Positions 37,564 through 45,326 of a DNA stretch of 64,000 bases are shown one piece after another. The notes under the pieces are model-generated. The model was not told the DNA's origin. It saw only the letters and a program-made list of their open reading frames with translations, and ran no database searches. A program made the translations under genes and the position numbers. Positions within the stretch are counted from its first letter, which is position 1. Each line of letters opens with the position of its first letter. Origin of the DNA: Parvibaculum sp. (lineage in GTDB: Bacteria; Pseudomonadota; Alphaproteobacteria; Parvibaculales; Parvibaculaceae); NCBI RefSeq assembly GCF_030651915.1, contig NZ_JAUSBV010000007.1, positions 62,001 through 126,000 of the forward strand, in the 5' to 3' direction.

Positions 37564-38526
37564 TTAAGCAGTGCGGCGCCGGGCGCGGCTATTGCTTTGC
37601 AATGCAGCCAGTATGTTTCCGGCAACCGCTTGAGCGACGGGCGGCGGAAAAGCGTTTCCAACCTGCCTGTAGGCAGCCGTTTTCCGGCCAACGAAATGCC
37701 AGTCATCCGGAAAGCCCTGCAACCGGGCCACCATCGGAACGGTGAGACGCGGCATGCCGACAAAATCCCGCTCTGGCGCCGTATCGGCAATCGTCATGCC
37801 GTTCACGCCCAACGCGGCCCATGCCTTCTTGGCACGGGTGGGGCCAAGGTCCGGCCCTCCGTGTTTCTTCGAGCCGCCAACGACGGTCGGCGCAATCTCG
37901 CTGGCACGTGCCGCCCATGTCTTTGCGCCCCGCCACCCGCCCGCCGCCATCAGGTCAACCAGTGTTTCGCCGACGGTTTTGGCCCTGTGTGGCATGATCC
38001 CGGGCCATTCAAACGCCTCGAAACGGTTTGCTTCAATCGCAACGATGGCAACGCGGGGCCGCAACTGAGGGACGCCGAAATCCGACGCGTTCAACAGCTT
38101 CCAGTCCGTGACGTAACCGAGTTTCTTGAGTTGGATTCTCAGTTCTTCACGATATTCCTTGAATACCGGATCCAAGAATCCGCGAACATTCTCAATCATG
38201 ACGGCTCTGGGGCGTGCGGCATCAATGATATCGAGCGCATCCGGAAACAGATTGCGTTCGTCGCGTGCGCCGAGCTGCTTGCCTGCTACCGAGAAGGGCG
38301 GGCAGGGAAGCCCGCCAGCGACCAGATCGACACCTTTGTAGTCAGACGCCCGTTCCTTGAAGAGCTTCAAATCCTCTTCCTGCACGTTCCATTCAGGCCG
38401 GTTGTGCCGGAGGGTTGCGCAGCAATGAGGATCAATCTCGACCAATGCTTCGTGCTCGAATCCCGCCATTTCAAGACCGAGGGCTTGGCCGCCCGCGCCT
38501 GCGCATAGCTCGATCGATGTCAACAT
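37564..38526 (-). CDS. DNA (cytosine-5) methyltransferase of the R-M operon
   Basis: A 320-residue C5-methyltransferase. Motif I is LCAGAGGQALGLE at the start; the catalytic motif IV is GGLPCPPFS with Cys75; ENVRG (motif VI) and QLRPRV (motif VIII) follow, and the closing block is GNAFPPPVAQAVA. The length is typical of a stand-alone type II enzyme. It is the first gene of the operon and should protect host DNA from the NaeI-like nuclease. The start 38526 (MLTSIELC) is chosen over a longer frame because of the family pattern; its RBS is weak. Confidence 0.93.
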   Translation of the reverse strand: MLTSIELCAGAGGQALGLEMAGFEHEALVEIDPHCCATLRHNRPEWNVQEEDLKLFKERASDYKGVDLVAGGLPCPPFSVAGKQLGARDERNLFPDALDIIDAARPRAVMIENVRGFLDPVFKEYREELRIQLKKLGYVTDWKLLNASDFGVPQLRPRVAIVAIEANRFEAFEWPGIMPHRAKTVGETLVDLMAAGGWRGAKTWAARASEIAPTVVGGSKKHGGPDLGPTRAKKAWAALGVNGMTIADTAPERDFVGMPRLTVPMVARLQGFPDDWHFVGRKTAAYRQVGNAFPPPVAQAVAGNILAALQSNSRARRRTA

Positions 38527-38569
38527 GTTGGATGTTTTCCCCTCGTGTCCGCTAAATCTAGAGGTGATG

Positions 38570-38612
38570 AAGAACAGAGTCACCGGCGAAATTTGTTCTT
38601 ATTTTGTTCTTT
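38570..38612 (-). promoter_or_regulatory. repeated TGTTCTT/AAGAACA motifs upstream of the R-M operon
   Basis: TGTTCTT occurs at 38594-38600 and at 38605-38611 (11-base period), and its complement AAGAACA at 38570-38576. They lie 44-86 bases upstream of the methyltransferase start. This is a candidate operator, perhaps for the HTH protein encoded at the end of the operon. Confidence 0.45.
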
Positions 38613-38735
38613 CTTTGCCGAGAATGCAACATCGATTTATGGGGCGGGAGAGAAAAATTTTGTGAGGGGCGCCAAGGTTACTGCTCCTTCCATATCTTGC
38701 CAAAGCAGAACTCTGTGAACGGATTAAACCGTCCC

Positions 38736-39797
38736 TCACCCCTCCAACGCCTCGACCAACGCCCGCATATCCGCCGGCAGTTCCGCATCAAAGCTCATCT
38801 TCTCCCCCGTCACCGGATGCTCGAAGCCCAGGTGATGCGCGTGCAGCGCCTGGCGCCCGAGACGCTCCAGCGCGATTTGTGCGTCCACGGAGAGTTTCGA
38901 CTTGCGGCTTTTCATCCCCGTGCCATAGGTCGGGTCGCCCAGCAACGGGTGGCCGATCGCGGTCATGTGGACGCGGATCTGGTGGGTGCGGCCGGTTTCG
39001 AGGCGGCATTCGACTTGCGCCACCAGCCCGCCGGCATATGCCGCCTTCACCGCGTAATGCGTGATGGCGATGCGGCCGCCGCGCTTGTCGTTTTTCTGCT
39101 CGGCATCGCGCGGCGTCACCGTCGCCATCTTGACGCGGTTATGCGCGGCGCGCGCGATGTTGGCGTCCACCGTGCCGCGCTTCGGCGCCGGCACGCCCCA
39201 GGTGAGCGCGGTATAGGCGCGCGCGAGCTTGCCGTCGCGGCCATGCGCGGCGAATTGCAGCGAGAGGCCCTTATGCGCGCGGTCGGTTTTCGCCACCACC
39301 ATCAGCCCGCTCGTCTCCTTGTCGAGCCGGTGGACAATGCCGGGCCGCCGCTCGCCGCCGATGCCGGAAAGCGTTTCCCCGCAATGCGCGACCAGCGCGT
39401 TCACCAGCGTCATGTCGGCATTGCCGGGCCCCGGATGCACCACAAGCCCCGCCGGCTTCATCACCACGATCAGCGCGTCGTCCTCATAGACGATCTCGAG
39501 CGGGATCGCCTGTCCCTCCGGCTTTGCTGCCACGGGCGGCGGCAGCACCACGCGCCAGCGCTCGCCTTCCTTCACCCGTCGCGCCGGCTCGGCCACCGGC
39601 CTGGCGCCGGCGCCGGGGCCTTCCAGCGTCACATGGCCTTCCTCGATCAATTGCCGCAGGCGCGCGCGCGAAGGCGCGGCGCTTCCTTCCTTGTCCTGCA
39701 ATGTGTCGGTAAGATACTTGTCGAGCCGCGCGCCGGCCGCTTCGGCCGCCACGGTCACCACATGCATGTCTTCGAGGTCAGGAGCGTTTTTCATCAT
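38736..39797 (-). CDS. rluD: RluA/RluD family 23S rRNA pseudouridine synthase
   Basis: A 353-residue enzyme with an N-terminal S4 domain (about 20-90), the catalytic HRLDKETSGLMVVAKT motif (Asp in RLDKETSG) and the later QIRVHMTAIGHPLLGD signature. It makes pseudouridines in 23S rRNA. The start is taken at 39797, whose ATG shares its CATG with the start of the divergent gene; a second ATG three bases on is also possible. Near rpoH in related genomes, it is here separated by the R-M insert. Confidence 0.93.
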   Translation of the reverse strand: MMKNAPDLEDMHVVTVAAEAAGARLDKYLTDTLQDKEGSAAPSRARLRQLIEEGHVTLEGPGAGARPVAEPARRVKEGERWRVVLPPPVAAKPEGQAIPLEIVYEDDALIVVMKPAGLVVHPGPGNADMTLVNALVAHCGETLSGIGGERRPGIVHRLDKETSGLMVVAKTDRAHKGLSLQFAAHGRDGKLARAYTALTWGVPAPKRGTVDANIARAAHNRVKMATVTPRDAEQKNDKRGGRIAITHYAVKAAYAGGLVAQVECRLETGRTHQIRVHMTAIGHPLLGDPTYGTGMKSRKSKLSVDAQIALERLGRQALHAHHLGFEHPVTGEKMSFDAELPADMRALVEALEG

Positions 39798-40191
39798 GGG
39801 CGAGGATACAACATCGGGACGCGATTTGCCGCCGCCCACCGGCCTCAACACGCCTGAAAACATCCGGCGGCTGAAATTCGTGGTCGCCGGCCTCGGGGCG
39901 CTGATGGTGCTGGGCTTCCTTGTCGTCGTGGTCACCATCGCCAATCGGGCCTCGACGCTCGGCGGCGAGGAGCGCGTGGCCGCGCCTTCGGGCGGGCGCT
40001 TCGGCGTCTCGGAGGTCGCCGTCGCGCCGGGCGAGCGCGTCCGCGAAATCGTGCCGCTCGATGGCGACCGGCTGGCCGTTCACCTGGCGTCGGAGCGCGC
40101 CGAAAGCATTCTGATCCTCCATGCCCGCAGCGGCCAGGAGCTCGGCCGCATCCACCTCGTTCCCCAATCCGGCTTCGCCTCGCGGGAGTAG
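39796..40191 (+). CDS. small membrane-anchored protein, DUF6476-like
   Basis: A 131-residue protein with one membrane anchor (about 30-55, FVVAGLGALMVLGFLVVVVTIANR) after a short N-terminal tail, and a small extracytoplasmic part (VREIVPLDGDRLAVHL, SILILHARSGQELGRIHL) with a beta-rich look. It matches the DUF6476-like genes found beside RluD in alphaproteobacteria; function unknown. The start ATG overlaps the rluD start inside CATG, so both genes' leader regions lie in each other's coding sequence. Confidence 0.8.
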   Translation: MGEDTTSGRDLPPPTGLNTPENIRRLKFVVAGLGALMVLGFLVVVVTIANRASTLGGEERVAAPSGGRFGVSEVAVAPGERVREIVPLDGDRLAVHLASERAESILILHARSGQELGRIHLVPQSGFASRE

Positions 40192-40272
40192 GCGAGGCGA
40201 CGGCGAGAAGAAACAACCGTCATTGCGAGTGAAGGCGGGAGCAAGCCGGAAGCGCCGAGCGCGCGGCGCGGC

Positions 40273-40755
40273 TGAAAGATTTTGCACGCGGAGACGCGGA
40301 GGCGCGGAAAGAGAAGAAGGAAGAAGGGACTCACGCAGAGGCGCAGAGACGCAGAGGTGCCGAAGGCGCGGACCGGATGTCGCGACACCGCAAGCGCCGG
40401 CTGTGCGACACGGCTGAGAAATTTTGCACGCGAAGGCGCGAAGACGCGAAGAAGGTTTGATGGCGCTTCGCGCCGGAAGATTCTTCGCGCCGCAGGCGCA
40501 ATCATTGAAACGATACCGGCACAGCCGGACTCAAGGGCACAGCACCTCTGCGTCTCTGCGCCTCTGCGTGAGTCCCTTCTTTCTTCTTCGCGTCTTCGCG
40601 CCTTCGCGTGAAATTCTTCTTCTCCGCGCCTCCGCGTCTCCGCGTGCAAATTTCTCGGCGGCGCCGCACAGCCGGCGCTTGCGGTGTCGCGACATCCGGT
40701 CCGCGCCTTCGACCCCTCTGCGTCTCTGCGCCTCTGCGTGAGTCCCTTCTCTTCC
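40273..40755. repeat. inverted-repeat array of CGC-(A/G)AG units with an 86-bp arm pair
   Basis: The arm 40322-40407 recurs inverted at 40665-40750 with about three mismatches over 86 bases; both arms hold the unit ACGCAGAGGCGCAGAGACGCAGAGG and an adjacent CGCAAGCGCCGGCTGTGCG part. Inside are further inverted copies: the GCGGAG unit at 40283-40307 with 40623-40645, the GCGAAG unit at 40427-40456 with 40585-40612, and a third GCAGAG unit at 40544-40575. Translations give only Arg/Ala/Glu-rich low-complexity peptides in all frames, so I see no gene here. The mosaic looks like a nested group of intergenic palindromic elements. Confidence 0.85.
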
Positions 40756-40775
40756 TCTTCTTCGCGGCCACCCCG

Positions 40776-40940
40776 AACCCCGGGGATAAGTTTTTTCGCC
40801 GCCCGCGCGCATCGCGGTCGCGGCGGCCAAAGCGGCATGGTCGTCAAAACCGGGGATATCTTTTTCGCCGTCCGCCGCACCCCGCATCCGCCCCCCCCGG
40901 GGATAAGTGCCTCCGAAACCGGGGATTACTTTTTTTCGCG
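40776..40940. repeat. four CCGGGGATA elements followed by T runs
   Basis: CCGGGGATAAG at 40779-40790, CCGGGGATATC at 40850-40860, CCGGGGATAAG at 40898-40907 and CCGGGGATTAC at 40919-40929; three are followed by runs of five or more T and then CGCCG or CGCG. They are irregularly spaced by about 70, 48 and 21 bases. Function unknown. Confidence 0.65.
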
Positions 40941-40969
40941 CGCCCTCGGCCGGCCCCGCATCGGCATTT

Positions 40970-40998
40970 GTGACAGTTTTATGACAGTTCCGTGACAG
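40970..40998. promoter_or_regulatory. Pho box with a third half-site
   Basis: On the minus strand: CTGTCAC-GGAA-CTGTCAT-AAAA-CTGTCAC, three direct repeats with an 11-base period. The inner 18 bases fit the PhoB consensus CTGTCATAWAWCTGTCAY at nearly all positions. No clear -10 element lies at the expected distance on either strand. Confidence 0.7.
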
Positions 40999-41093
40999 AG
41001 GGGGGGTCTGCGGCTGCGCCGCTGTGTGCGCGCGCCGCGGAATCGGCCGCAAGCCTTTGGCCGCGCTCGGTTTTCCGGCGCGGGGGGAGATTT

Positions 41094-41111
41094 GTGACAG
41101 AACGATGACAG
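41094..41111. promoter_or_regulatory. second Pho box
   Basis: On the minus strand: CTGTCAT-CGTT-CTGTCAC, again with an 11-base period. It lies 107 bases from the first. No gene with a phosphate function is beside it. Confidence 0.6.
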
Positions 41112-41195
41112 TCAGCCGCCAGATTGTGCCGCGCAAGCGCCGGCATTCTGCGGTCAAGCGTCTGAAATCATTCGGATTTTCGGGGGAGGGGAGGG

Positions 41196-41236
41196 ACCGC
41201 CAGCGCCGGGGGAGGAGGGAGGATGGCGCTGGCGGT
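41196..41236 (-). ncRNA. possible small RNA: 12-bp perfect hairpin behind a leftward promoter
   Basis: ACCGCCAGCGCC (41196-41207) pairs perfectly with GGCGCTGGCGGT (41225-41236) around a 17-base loop. It is about 45-85 bases downstream of the promoter at 41287-41315. No T run follows directly, and no product is proven. Confidence 0.3.
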
Positions 41237-41286
41237 AATCTGAAGACGACGGTCGGGGAGGAGGTCGACCGGCGTTTCGTGAGTTG

Positions 41287-41315
41287 AATATCGGACTTCC
41301 GTGACAGATTGTCAA
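41287..41315 (-). promoter_or_regulatory. candidate leftward promoter
   Basis: TTGACA (complement of 41310-41315), a 17-base spacer, then GATATT (complement of 41287-41292). This is the best -35 box in the 1.3-kb gap, reading toward the Pho boxes and the repeat array. Its spacer includes a TGACA-N3-TGTCA palindrome overlap. Confidence 0.5.
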
Positions 41316-41510
41316 CGGGATTTTTTGTGCGTTGCAATAAATTCACATAGCTTGCGATGCGTCTGAAACGCACCGTAAGTCATTGATATACCCTGCGTAA
41401 TTTGGAACAATGCGGAGCGAAAATCCGCGTTTTATCGCCGGGTGCGGTCGAATGACGCAGTGCAAGCGGGTGATATTAGGGTCGGTGCCCTAGGCTTTTT
41501 TGGGGAGGGC

Positions 41511-41539
41511 TTGCGCGGCTTTCCGAACCGTCATAGAAG
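41511..41539 (+). promoter_or_regulatory. candidate tRNA-Glu promoter
   Basis: TTGCGC (41511-41516), 17 bases, TAGAAG (41534-41539), followed by a GC-rich discriminator. The expected start is about 10 bases before the tRNA gene. Confidence 0.4.
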
Positions 41540-41555
41540 GAGCGCCGCCTGCTCC

Positions 41556-41630
41556 GTCCCCTTCGTCTAGCGGTCAGGACGTCGCCCTCTCACGGCGAAA
41601 ACAGGGGTTCGATTCCCCTAGGGGATACCA
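41556..41630 (+). tRNA. tRNA-Glu (anticodon CTC)
   Basis: The 75 bases fold into a full cloverleaf: acceptor GTCCCCT with AGGGGAT, D arm GTCT/GGAC, anticodon stem TCGCC/GGCGA with loop CTCTCAC (anticodon CTC), T arm AGGGG-TTCGATT-CCCCT. The CCA end is encoded. It reads GAG. The tRNA is the likely integration target of the element that begins at about 41.7 kb. Confidence 0.95.
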
Positions 41631-41726
41631 CCCAATCCAAAAACTCGTTGTTTTCTGCGCCTTTCAGAATGAAAATGGTCGCACTCAAAATCTGGTGCGA
41701 CCATTTTCCTTCGCGCTGTGTTCTCG

Positions 41727-42764
41727 CTATTCCCCGCGACTGAACTTCTTCATGGCGCTTTTCGCCATGACCTTTTGCTGCGCGGCGGCGACATAGCGCT
41801 GCACCTCGGCCAGAGTCTGGTGGCCCGTGATCGCCATGATTTCGCTCGCCGAGCAGCCATTTTCCGCTAAGCGAGCGGCCGCAGCTTTACGAAGCCCGTG
41901 CGCCGAGCAACGGGGCAAGCCGGCCTCGTCGCATCGCTCGCGGAACCAGTTGCCGAAGCCGGCTGCGGTGAAGCCGTTCTCGAACGAAGTGACAAGGAAC
42001 GTGAGGCGCCCCGTCGGCGAGGCGTCTAAAATCCGTTGCAGGTCCGGAATGACTGGTATCGAGATCGTCACCGGTGCCCGCTTGTGATTTTTTCTCTGCG
42101 TGAGGGTAAGCCAGCCTTCCCTCACATGTTGCCGGCCCATCAGCACCACGTCCGATCGGCGCTGTGCCGTATAGAGGAGCAATGCCAGGGCAAGGCGGGC
42201 TTTGGTTCCGACAGGGTGCCGGGCCTCGAACTGCTCGACTTCCTCGAGCGTCCAGCTGTGCCAGCCGCCGCCCTTGCTTTTCAGTTTTGGGATCTCGGCC
42301 GCCGGATTCTTTTCAACCAGGCCTTCCGCCAGCGCGCATTTGAAAACTTGCTTCAAGGCCTTCAGACGGCTGTTCGCCGCCTCGGGCGTCTTGCTCTTTT
42401 CATCGCGAAGCGCACGGATGTGCTTCGGCTCGATCCGCGCATAGGGCTTGCTTCCGTGCTGCCGGCAAACTGCCTCCAGTATCCTGCGGCGGGTACGCTG
42501 CGTGCCCGGATCGAGCTGTTCGAACTCTGCGCTGCCGTAGTATTTCCTGACCAGCCATTCGAGAGAATCTGTCGGCAGTCTTTCCGCCGATTTCTTCACT
42601 GCCGAGTTACCGGCAAGGGCCTCGTTATATGCGCGAAGAAACTCGTCAGACCCAGGCTCGCCGCGGAGCCGGACCATCGGTCGCGAGCGATCGCGGCGGA
42701 AATAATACCGGCGGTTGCCGTGCCGGTCCTTGTCGCAGAGGACATATTTCAGTTTCACGCGCAT
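41727..42764 (-). CDS. int: tyrosine-type site-specific integrase
   Basis: A 345-residue phage-type integrase with an N-terminal Arm/core-binding part (about 60-160) and a catalytic domain: Arg in TAQRRSD (202-203), HGLRKA (His289, Arg292), GHQT (His315) and the nucleophile Tyr324. It lies 97 bases from the tRNA-Glu gene and transcribes toward it, the usual geometry for insertion into the tRNA 3' end. The catalytic residues are complete, so it may still act. A second att copy was not found in the window. Confidence 0.95.
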   Translation of the reverse strand: MRVKLKYVLCDKDRHGNRRYYFRRDRSRPMVRLRGEPGSDEFLRAYNEALAGNSAVKKSAERLPTDSLEWLVRKYYGSAEFEQLDPGTQRTRRRILEAVCRQHGSKPYARIEPKHIRALRDEKSKTPEAANSRLKALKQVFKCALAEGLVEKNPAAEIPKLKSKGGGWHSWTLEEVEQFEARHPVGTKARLALALLLYTAQRRSDVVLMGRQHVREGWLTLTQRKNHKRAPVTISIPVIPDLQRILDASPTGRLTFLVTSFENGFTAAGFGNWFRERCDEAGLPRCSAHGLRKAAAARLAENGCSASEIMAITGHQTLAEVQRYVAAAQQKVMAKSAMKKFSRGE

Positions 42765-42982
42765 AAGCTATCCCAAGGATTTTCTGAAGAGCTTTCCTCG
42801 CCCAGCGTATCGAATGCGGCGTCGAGAGCAAGCCGATCCCAGACGACACAGCCGTCGATTTTCTTCGCCTTCGGAAGCTTCCCAGCCGCGACAAGCTCGA
42901 AAAACTTCGATTTGCCGACCCCGATGTAGAGCGCAGCTTCTGGCGCCCGAAGGCCGCGCGGAGTCCATGCGTTCGTGCTCAT
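42755..42982 (-). CDS. AlpA/excisionase-like HTH protein
   Basis: A 75-residue protein with the MerR-like helix-turn-helix pattern RAPEAALYIGVGKSKFFELVAAGKLPKAKK (about 11-40), then KIDGCVVWDRLALDAAFD. Such AlpA-type proteins regulate or aid excision. Its end overlaps the integrase start by 10 bases, so both are expressed together. The start 42982 (MSTNAWTP) was chosen because the longer frame has no RBS. Confidence 0.85.
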   Translation of the reverse strand: MSTNAWTPRGLRAPEAALYIGVGKSKFFELVAAGKLPKAKKIDGCVVWDRLALDAAFDTLGEESSSENPWDSLCA

Positions 42983-43005
42983 GTGATACCTCCGCGCGCC
43001 TCGAT

Positions 43006-43317
43006 TTACTCTGCTGCCGGTGAGATCGCCGCCCTGACCTCGGCAAGGCATACGTCATGAAAATCCTGCGGGTCTGTGCCCAGCTGCATGCCGCAGTGAA
43101 TCGTGATGGCTGCGACCGAACGAGGCGGAAGCTGCGGCAGCACAATGCCAATTGCCAGAAAGAGCTCGCGTCGGCTCGACGAGTCGAAGGCCATCGCGTA
43201 GTTGTCTGTCTTCACGATCAGTTCCCACGGATCGTCCTGCCTCAGATTCCCGAGCAGTTCAAAGCAGACGTGGTCGTAGATGCTCAGCAACTCTTTGTTG
43301 CCCTGTGTGATACCCAT
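43006..43317 (-). CDS. unknown element protein, 103 residues
   Basis: I recognise no family. AAGGAGAAGAAG precedes the ATG at 43317, which supports real translation. The protein is soluble and acidic and starts MGITQGNKELLSIYDHVCFE. It lies between the AlpA-like gene and the SSB gene on the same strand, so it belongs to the integrated element. Confidence 0.6.
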   Translation of the reverse strand: MGITQGNKELLSIYDHVCFELLGNLRQDDPWELIVKTDNYAMAFDSSSRRELFLAIGIVLPQLPPRSVAAITIHCGMQLGTDPQDFHDVCLAEVRAAISPAAE

Positions 43318-43416
43318 CTTCTTCTCCTTCAACGGTGGGTCAACGGTGGAGAAAAACATATGGATCCGACACTCAGAAAAGTGATGAAGAAAAATCAGGC
43401 CCCGGTTGTTTCGCGG

Positions 43417-43620
43417 TTAACTTCTGCTTAACGCGCGGACAGCTCGATCTCGATACATAGCGAGTTGATGACGCTTCCAAGCGCTTGAAAGACTTTTTGC
43501 CGAGCTTCGCGACCTGCTTCGCGCGCTTTTCTGCGCCTGCAGTTCGAGCCCACGCTCCGCCGCGAGCAGCTGTAGCTGCCTGTCCGTTACGCGGGCGGCA
43601 CGTTGATAGACAGCGGCCAA
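43417..43620 (-). CDS. doubtful small ORF in the element
   Basis: A 67-residue frame that needs a TTG start and has no clear RBS. The frame stays open for a further stretch upstream without a good start. The composition is rich in Arg, Ser and Gln. It may be a gene remnant or chance. Confidence 0.25.
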   Translation of the reverse strand: MAAVYQRAARVTDRQLQLLAAERGLELQAQKSARSRSRSSAKSLSSAWKRHQLAMYRDRAVRALSRS

Positions 43621-43642
43621 ATCGTATTCTGTCGAAGGGTCT

Positions 43643-43828
43643 TCAGCCCTCTTGTAGAGATACGAAACCGCCGCGGCGCATCGCTGCGATCTCTGTGTGC
43701 TCGCTCAACGCCTCGCCAAGAAGCCTGATGCATCGCGTGATGCGGTCATCGCTGCCGAGCGGCCGAAGCCCCGGCGCGAGCGTCTCGATGAACGCCGCGT
43801 GCTCTTCTTTCCAGCAGAATTCTTCCAT
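43643..43828 (-). CDS. unknown small element protein, 61 residues
   Basis: The frame has a good RBS (GGGAG, six bases) ahead of ATG 43828, giving a protein that begins MEEFCWKEEH. No family was recognised. It directly follows the ssb gene downstream on the same strand and may be co-translated with it. Confidence 0.5.
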   Translation of the reverse strand: MEEFCWKEEHAAFIETLAPGLRPLGSDDRITRCIRLLGEALSEHTEIAAMRRGGFVSLQEG

Positions 43829-43887
43829 GATGCGATCTCCCTGTTTCATACAAAGGATATGGTCCCGGTTTCCCGGGACCATCTGAT

Positions 43888-44331
43888 TCAGAACGGAATC
43901 TCGTCTTCCATTTCGAAACTCCCGGGCGCTTCGTCATGCGCCGGTGCGCCAGACTGCTGCGGTGCCTCACCGCCGGTACCTTTGCTGTCGAGCATCGTCA
44001 GGACGGCGTTGAAGCCCTGAAGCACGACTTCCGTCGCGTAGCGTTCCTGGCCCGACTGGTCGGTCCATTTGCGGGTCTGCAGCGAGCCTTCGAGATAGAC
44101 CTTCGAGCCCTTCTTGACGTACTGCTCGATGACCTTGCAGAGGCCTTCGTTGAAGACGACGACGCGGTGCCACTCGGTCTTTTCGCGGCGTTCGCCGCTC
44201 GTCTTGTCGCGCCAGCTTTCCGACGTCGCGAGACGCAGATTGGCGATCGGGCGACCGTCCTGCGTGCGGCGGATTTCCGGGTCCGCGCCCAGATTGCCGA
44301 CCAGAATTACCTTGTTAACACTGCCTGACAT
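43888..44331 (-). CDS. ssb: single-stranded DNA-binding protein
   Basis: A 147-residue SSB with the OB fold ([33 protein letters not shown] at the start) and the conserved C-terminal tip DEIPF, which contacts partner proteins. The linker is short. It belongs to the recombination module of the element together with the ATPase and the nuclease upstream. Confidence 0.93.
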   Translation of the reverse strand: MSGSVNKVILVGNLGADPEIRRTQDGRPIANLRLATSESWRDKTSGERREKTEWHRVVVFNEGLCKVIEQYVKKGSKVYLEGSLQTRKWTDQSGQERYATEVVLQGFNAVLTMLDSKGTGGEAPQQSGAPAHDEAPGSFEMEDEIPF

Positions 44332-44370
44332 TTCGCATTCCTTTTCTATTTGAGAGCGGTGGCTTCAATT

Positions 44371-45315
44371 TCATTCAGCCGCCGCCGCACGCCCTGCGTT
44401 TCCGAACGGATCTTCCAGATCCGGGCGGTTTTCGTTCGCCGCCTGTTCGGCGCCGCCGTCGACCTCCCTGGCACGGGCTTTGTAGTCTTCAAGCCTCGGC
44501 TTCAGCTTGAGCTGCTGCTCTTTCGTCAGCGTCCCCCAATATTCCTGAAGCGCCTGGATACCCCTCTCGGCTTCATCCCCGGCATGTCGCGTGAGCCTCT
44601 CCAGCTCCGGATCGCGTTGAACGTCTCCGAGCCACGCCGCGACCTTGCGGCCGGTTTCCTCGTCGATGGGCGCCGCAGCGTCGAAAGCGTGGCGCAGCGA
44701 TCCTGGACATTTTGCGAGGTCAGGCAAACCGCCGTCGTGAAGCATCGCGGAGACGGTCATTTCGAAAAGGAAATGGGGCTGCTGGATCGGTGCCCAGCAC
44801 TTGAAGACGATGCTTTCCTTGCCGTTCAGGACAACGCGTTCGTATTCCGGCTTCGCACGGAGACAGACAACGATATGCATGGGCGAATCGAGGAGGGCGT
44901 TGATGAACTTCTTGTGCCGCTTCTTCGGCTCGAGCCATTTCAGCTCGCCCGACAATGCGCGGCCACCGCTTGTCTTCTGACCATCCGCGAACTCCAGCAT
45001 GCCGCCATCGCCGTCCCACTCGAACGATGCTTGGTCGATGACCAGGACATCGAATCCGGCATCCTCGGCCGCTCTGATTTTCTCGATGTAGCGATCGGGC
45101 GTGAAGGGAGCGCGGAGATGTGAGACATGGAAGTCATACTCGTCGGCATACATCCCGCTGCGCCCGGACTCGGTGTCGATGAACCCGATCTTCCCCTCGG
45201 GGCCGACCAGGCCGCGGGCGAAGCGGAGGGCGGAAAGGCTCTTGCCGTATCCACTCGGACCCGAGAATGAGACGATCAGGTGTGTGGACTGCCGCGTAGC
45301 TTTCTCGAACGTCAT
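44371..45315 (-). CDS. RecA-like phage ATPase (Sak4-type candidate)
   Basis: A 314-residue protein. Walker A is GPSGYGKS at 19-26; a Walker B-like strand (FDVLVIDQ) is near 90. The C-terminal part (about 230-314) is acidic and partly disordered, with coiled-coil features. Phage single-strand-annealing proteins of the Sak4 type are RecA-like, and they are often next to SSB genes, as here, but the length and details differ. It starts at ATG 45315 with AAGGGAG. Alternative: a generic phage AAA ATPase. Confidence 0.65.
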   Translation of the reverse strand: MTFEKATRQSTHLIVSFSGPSGYGKSLSALRFARGLVGPEGKIGFIDTESGRSGMYADEYDFHVSHLRAPFTPDRYIEKIRAAEDAGFDVLVIDQASFEWDGDGGMLEFADGQKTSGGRALSGELKWLEPKKRHKKFINALLDSPMHIVVCLRAKPEYERVVLNGKESIVFKCWAPIQQPHFLFEMTVSAMLHDGGLPDLAKCPGSLRHAFDAAAPIDEETGRKVAAWLGDVQRDPELERLTRHAGDEAERGIQALQEYWGTLTKEQQLKLKPRLEDYKARAREVDGGAEQAANENRPDLEDPFGNAGRAAAAE

Positions 45316-45326
45316 ATCGAACTCCC

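Noticed and set aside
40273..40755. CRISPR array
   Set aside because: The units are inverted and degenerate, without regular spacers, and no cas gene is present.
40531..41373. 280-residue minus-strand frame across the repeat array and Pho boxes
   Set aside because: Low-complexity Arg/Ala/Pro-rich translation of repeats; no RBS and no domain.
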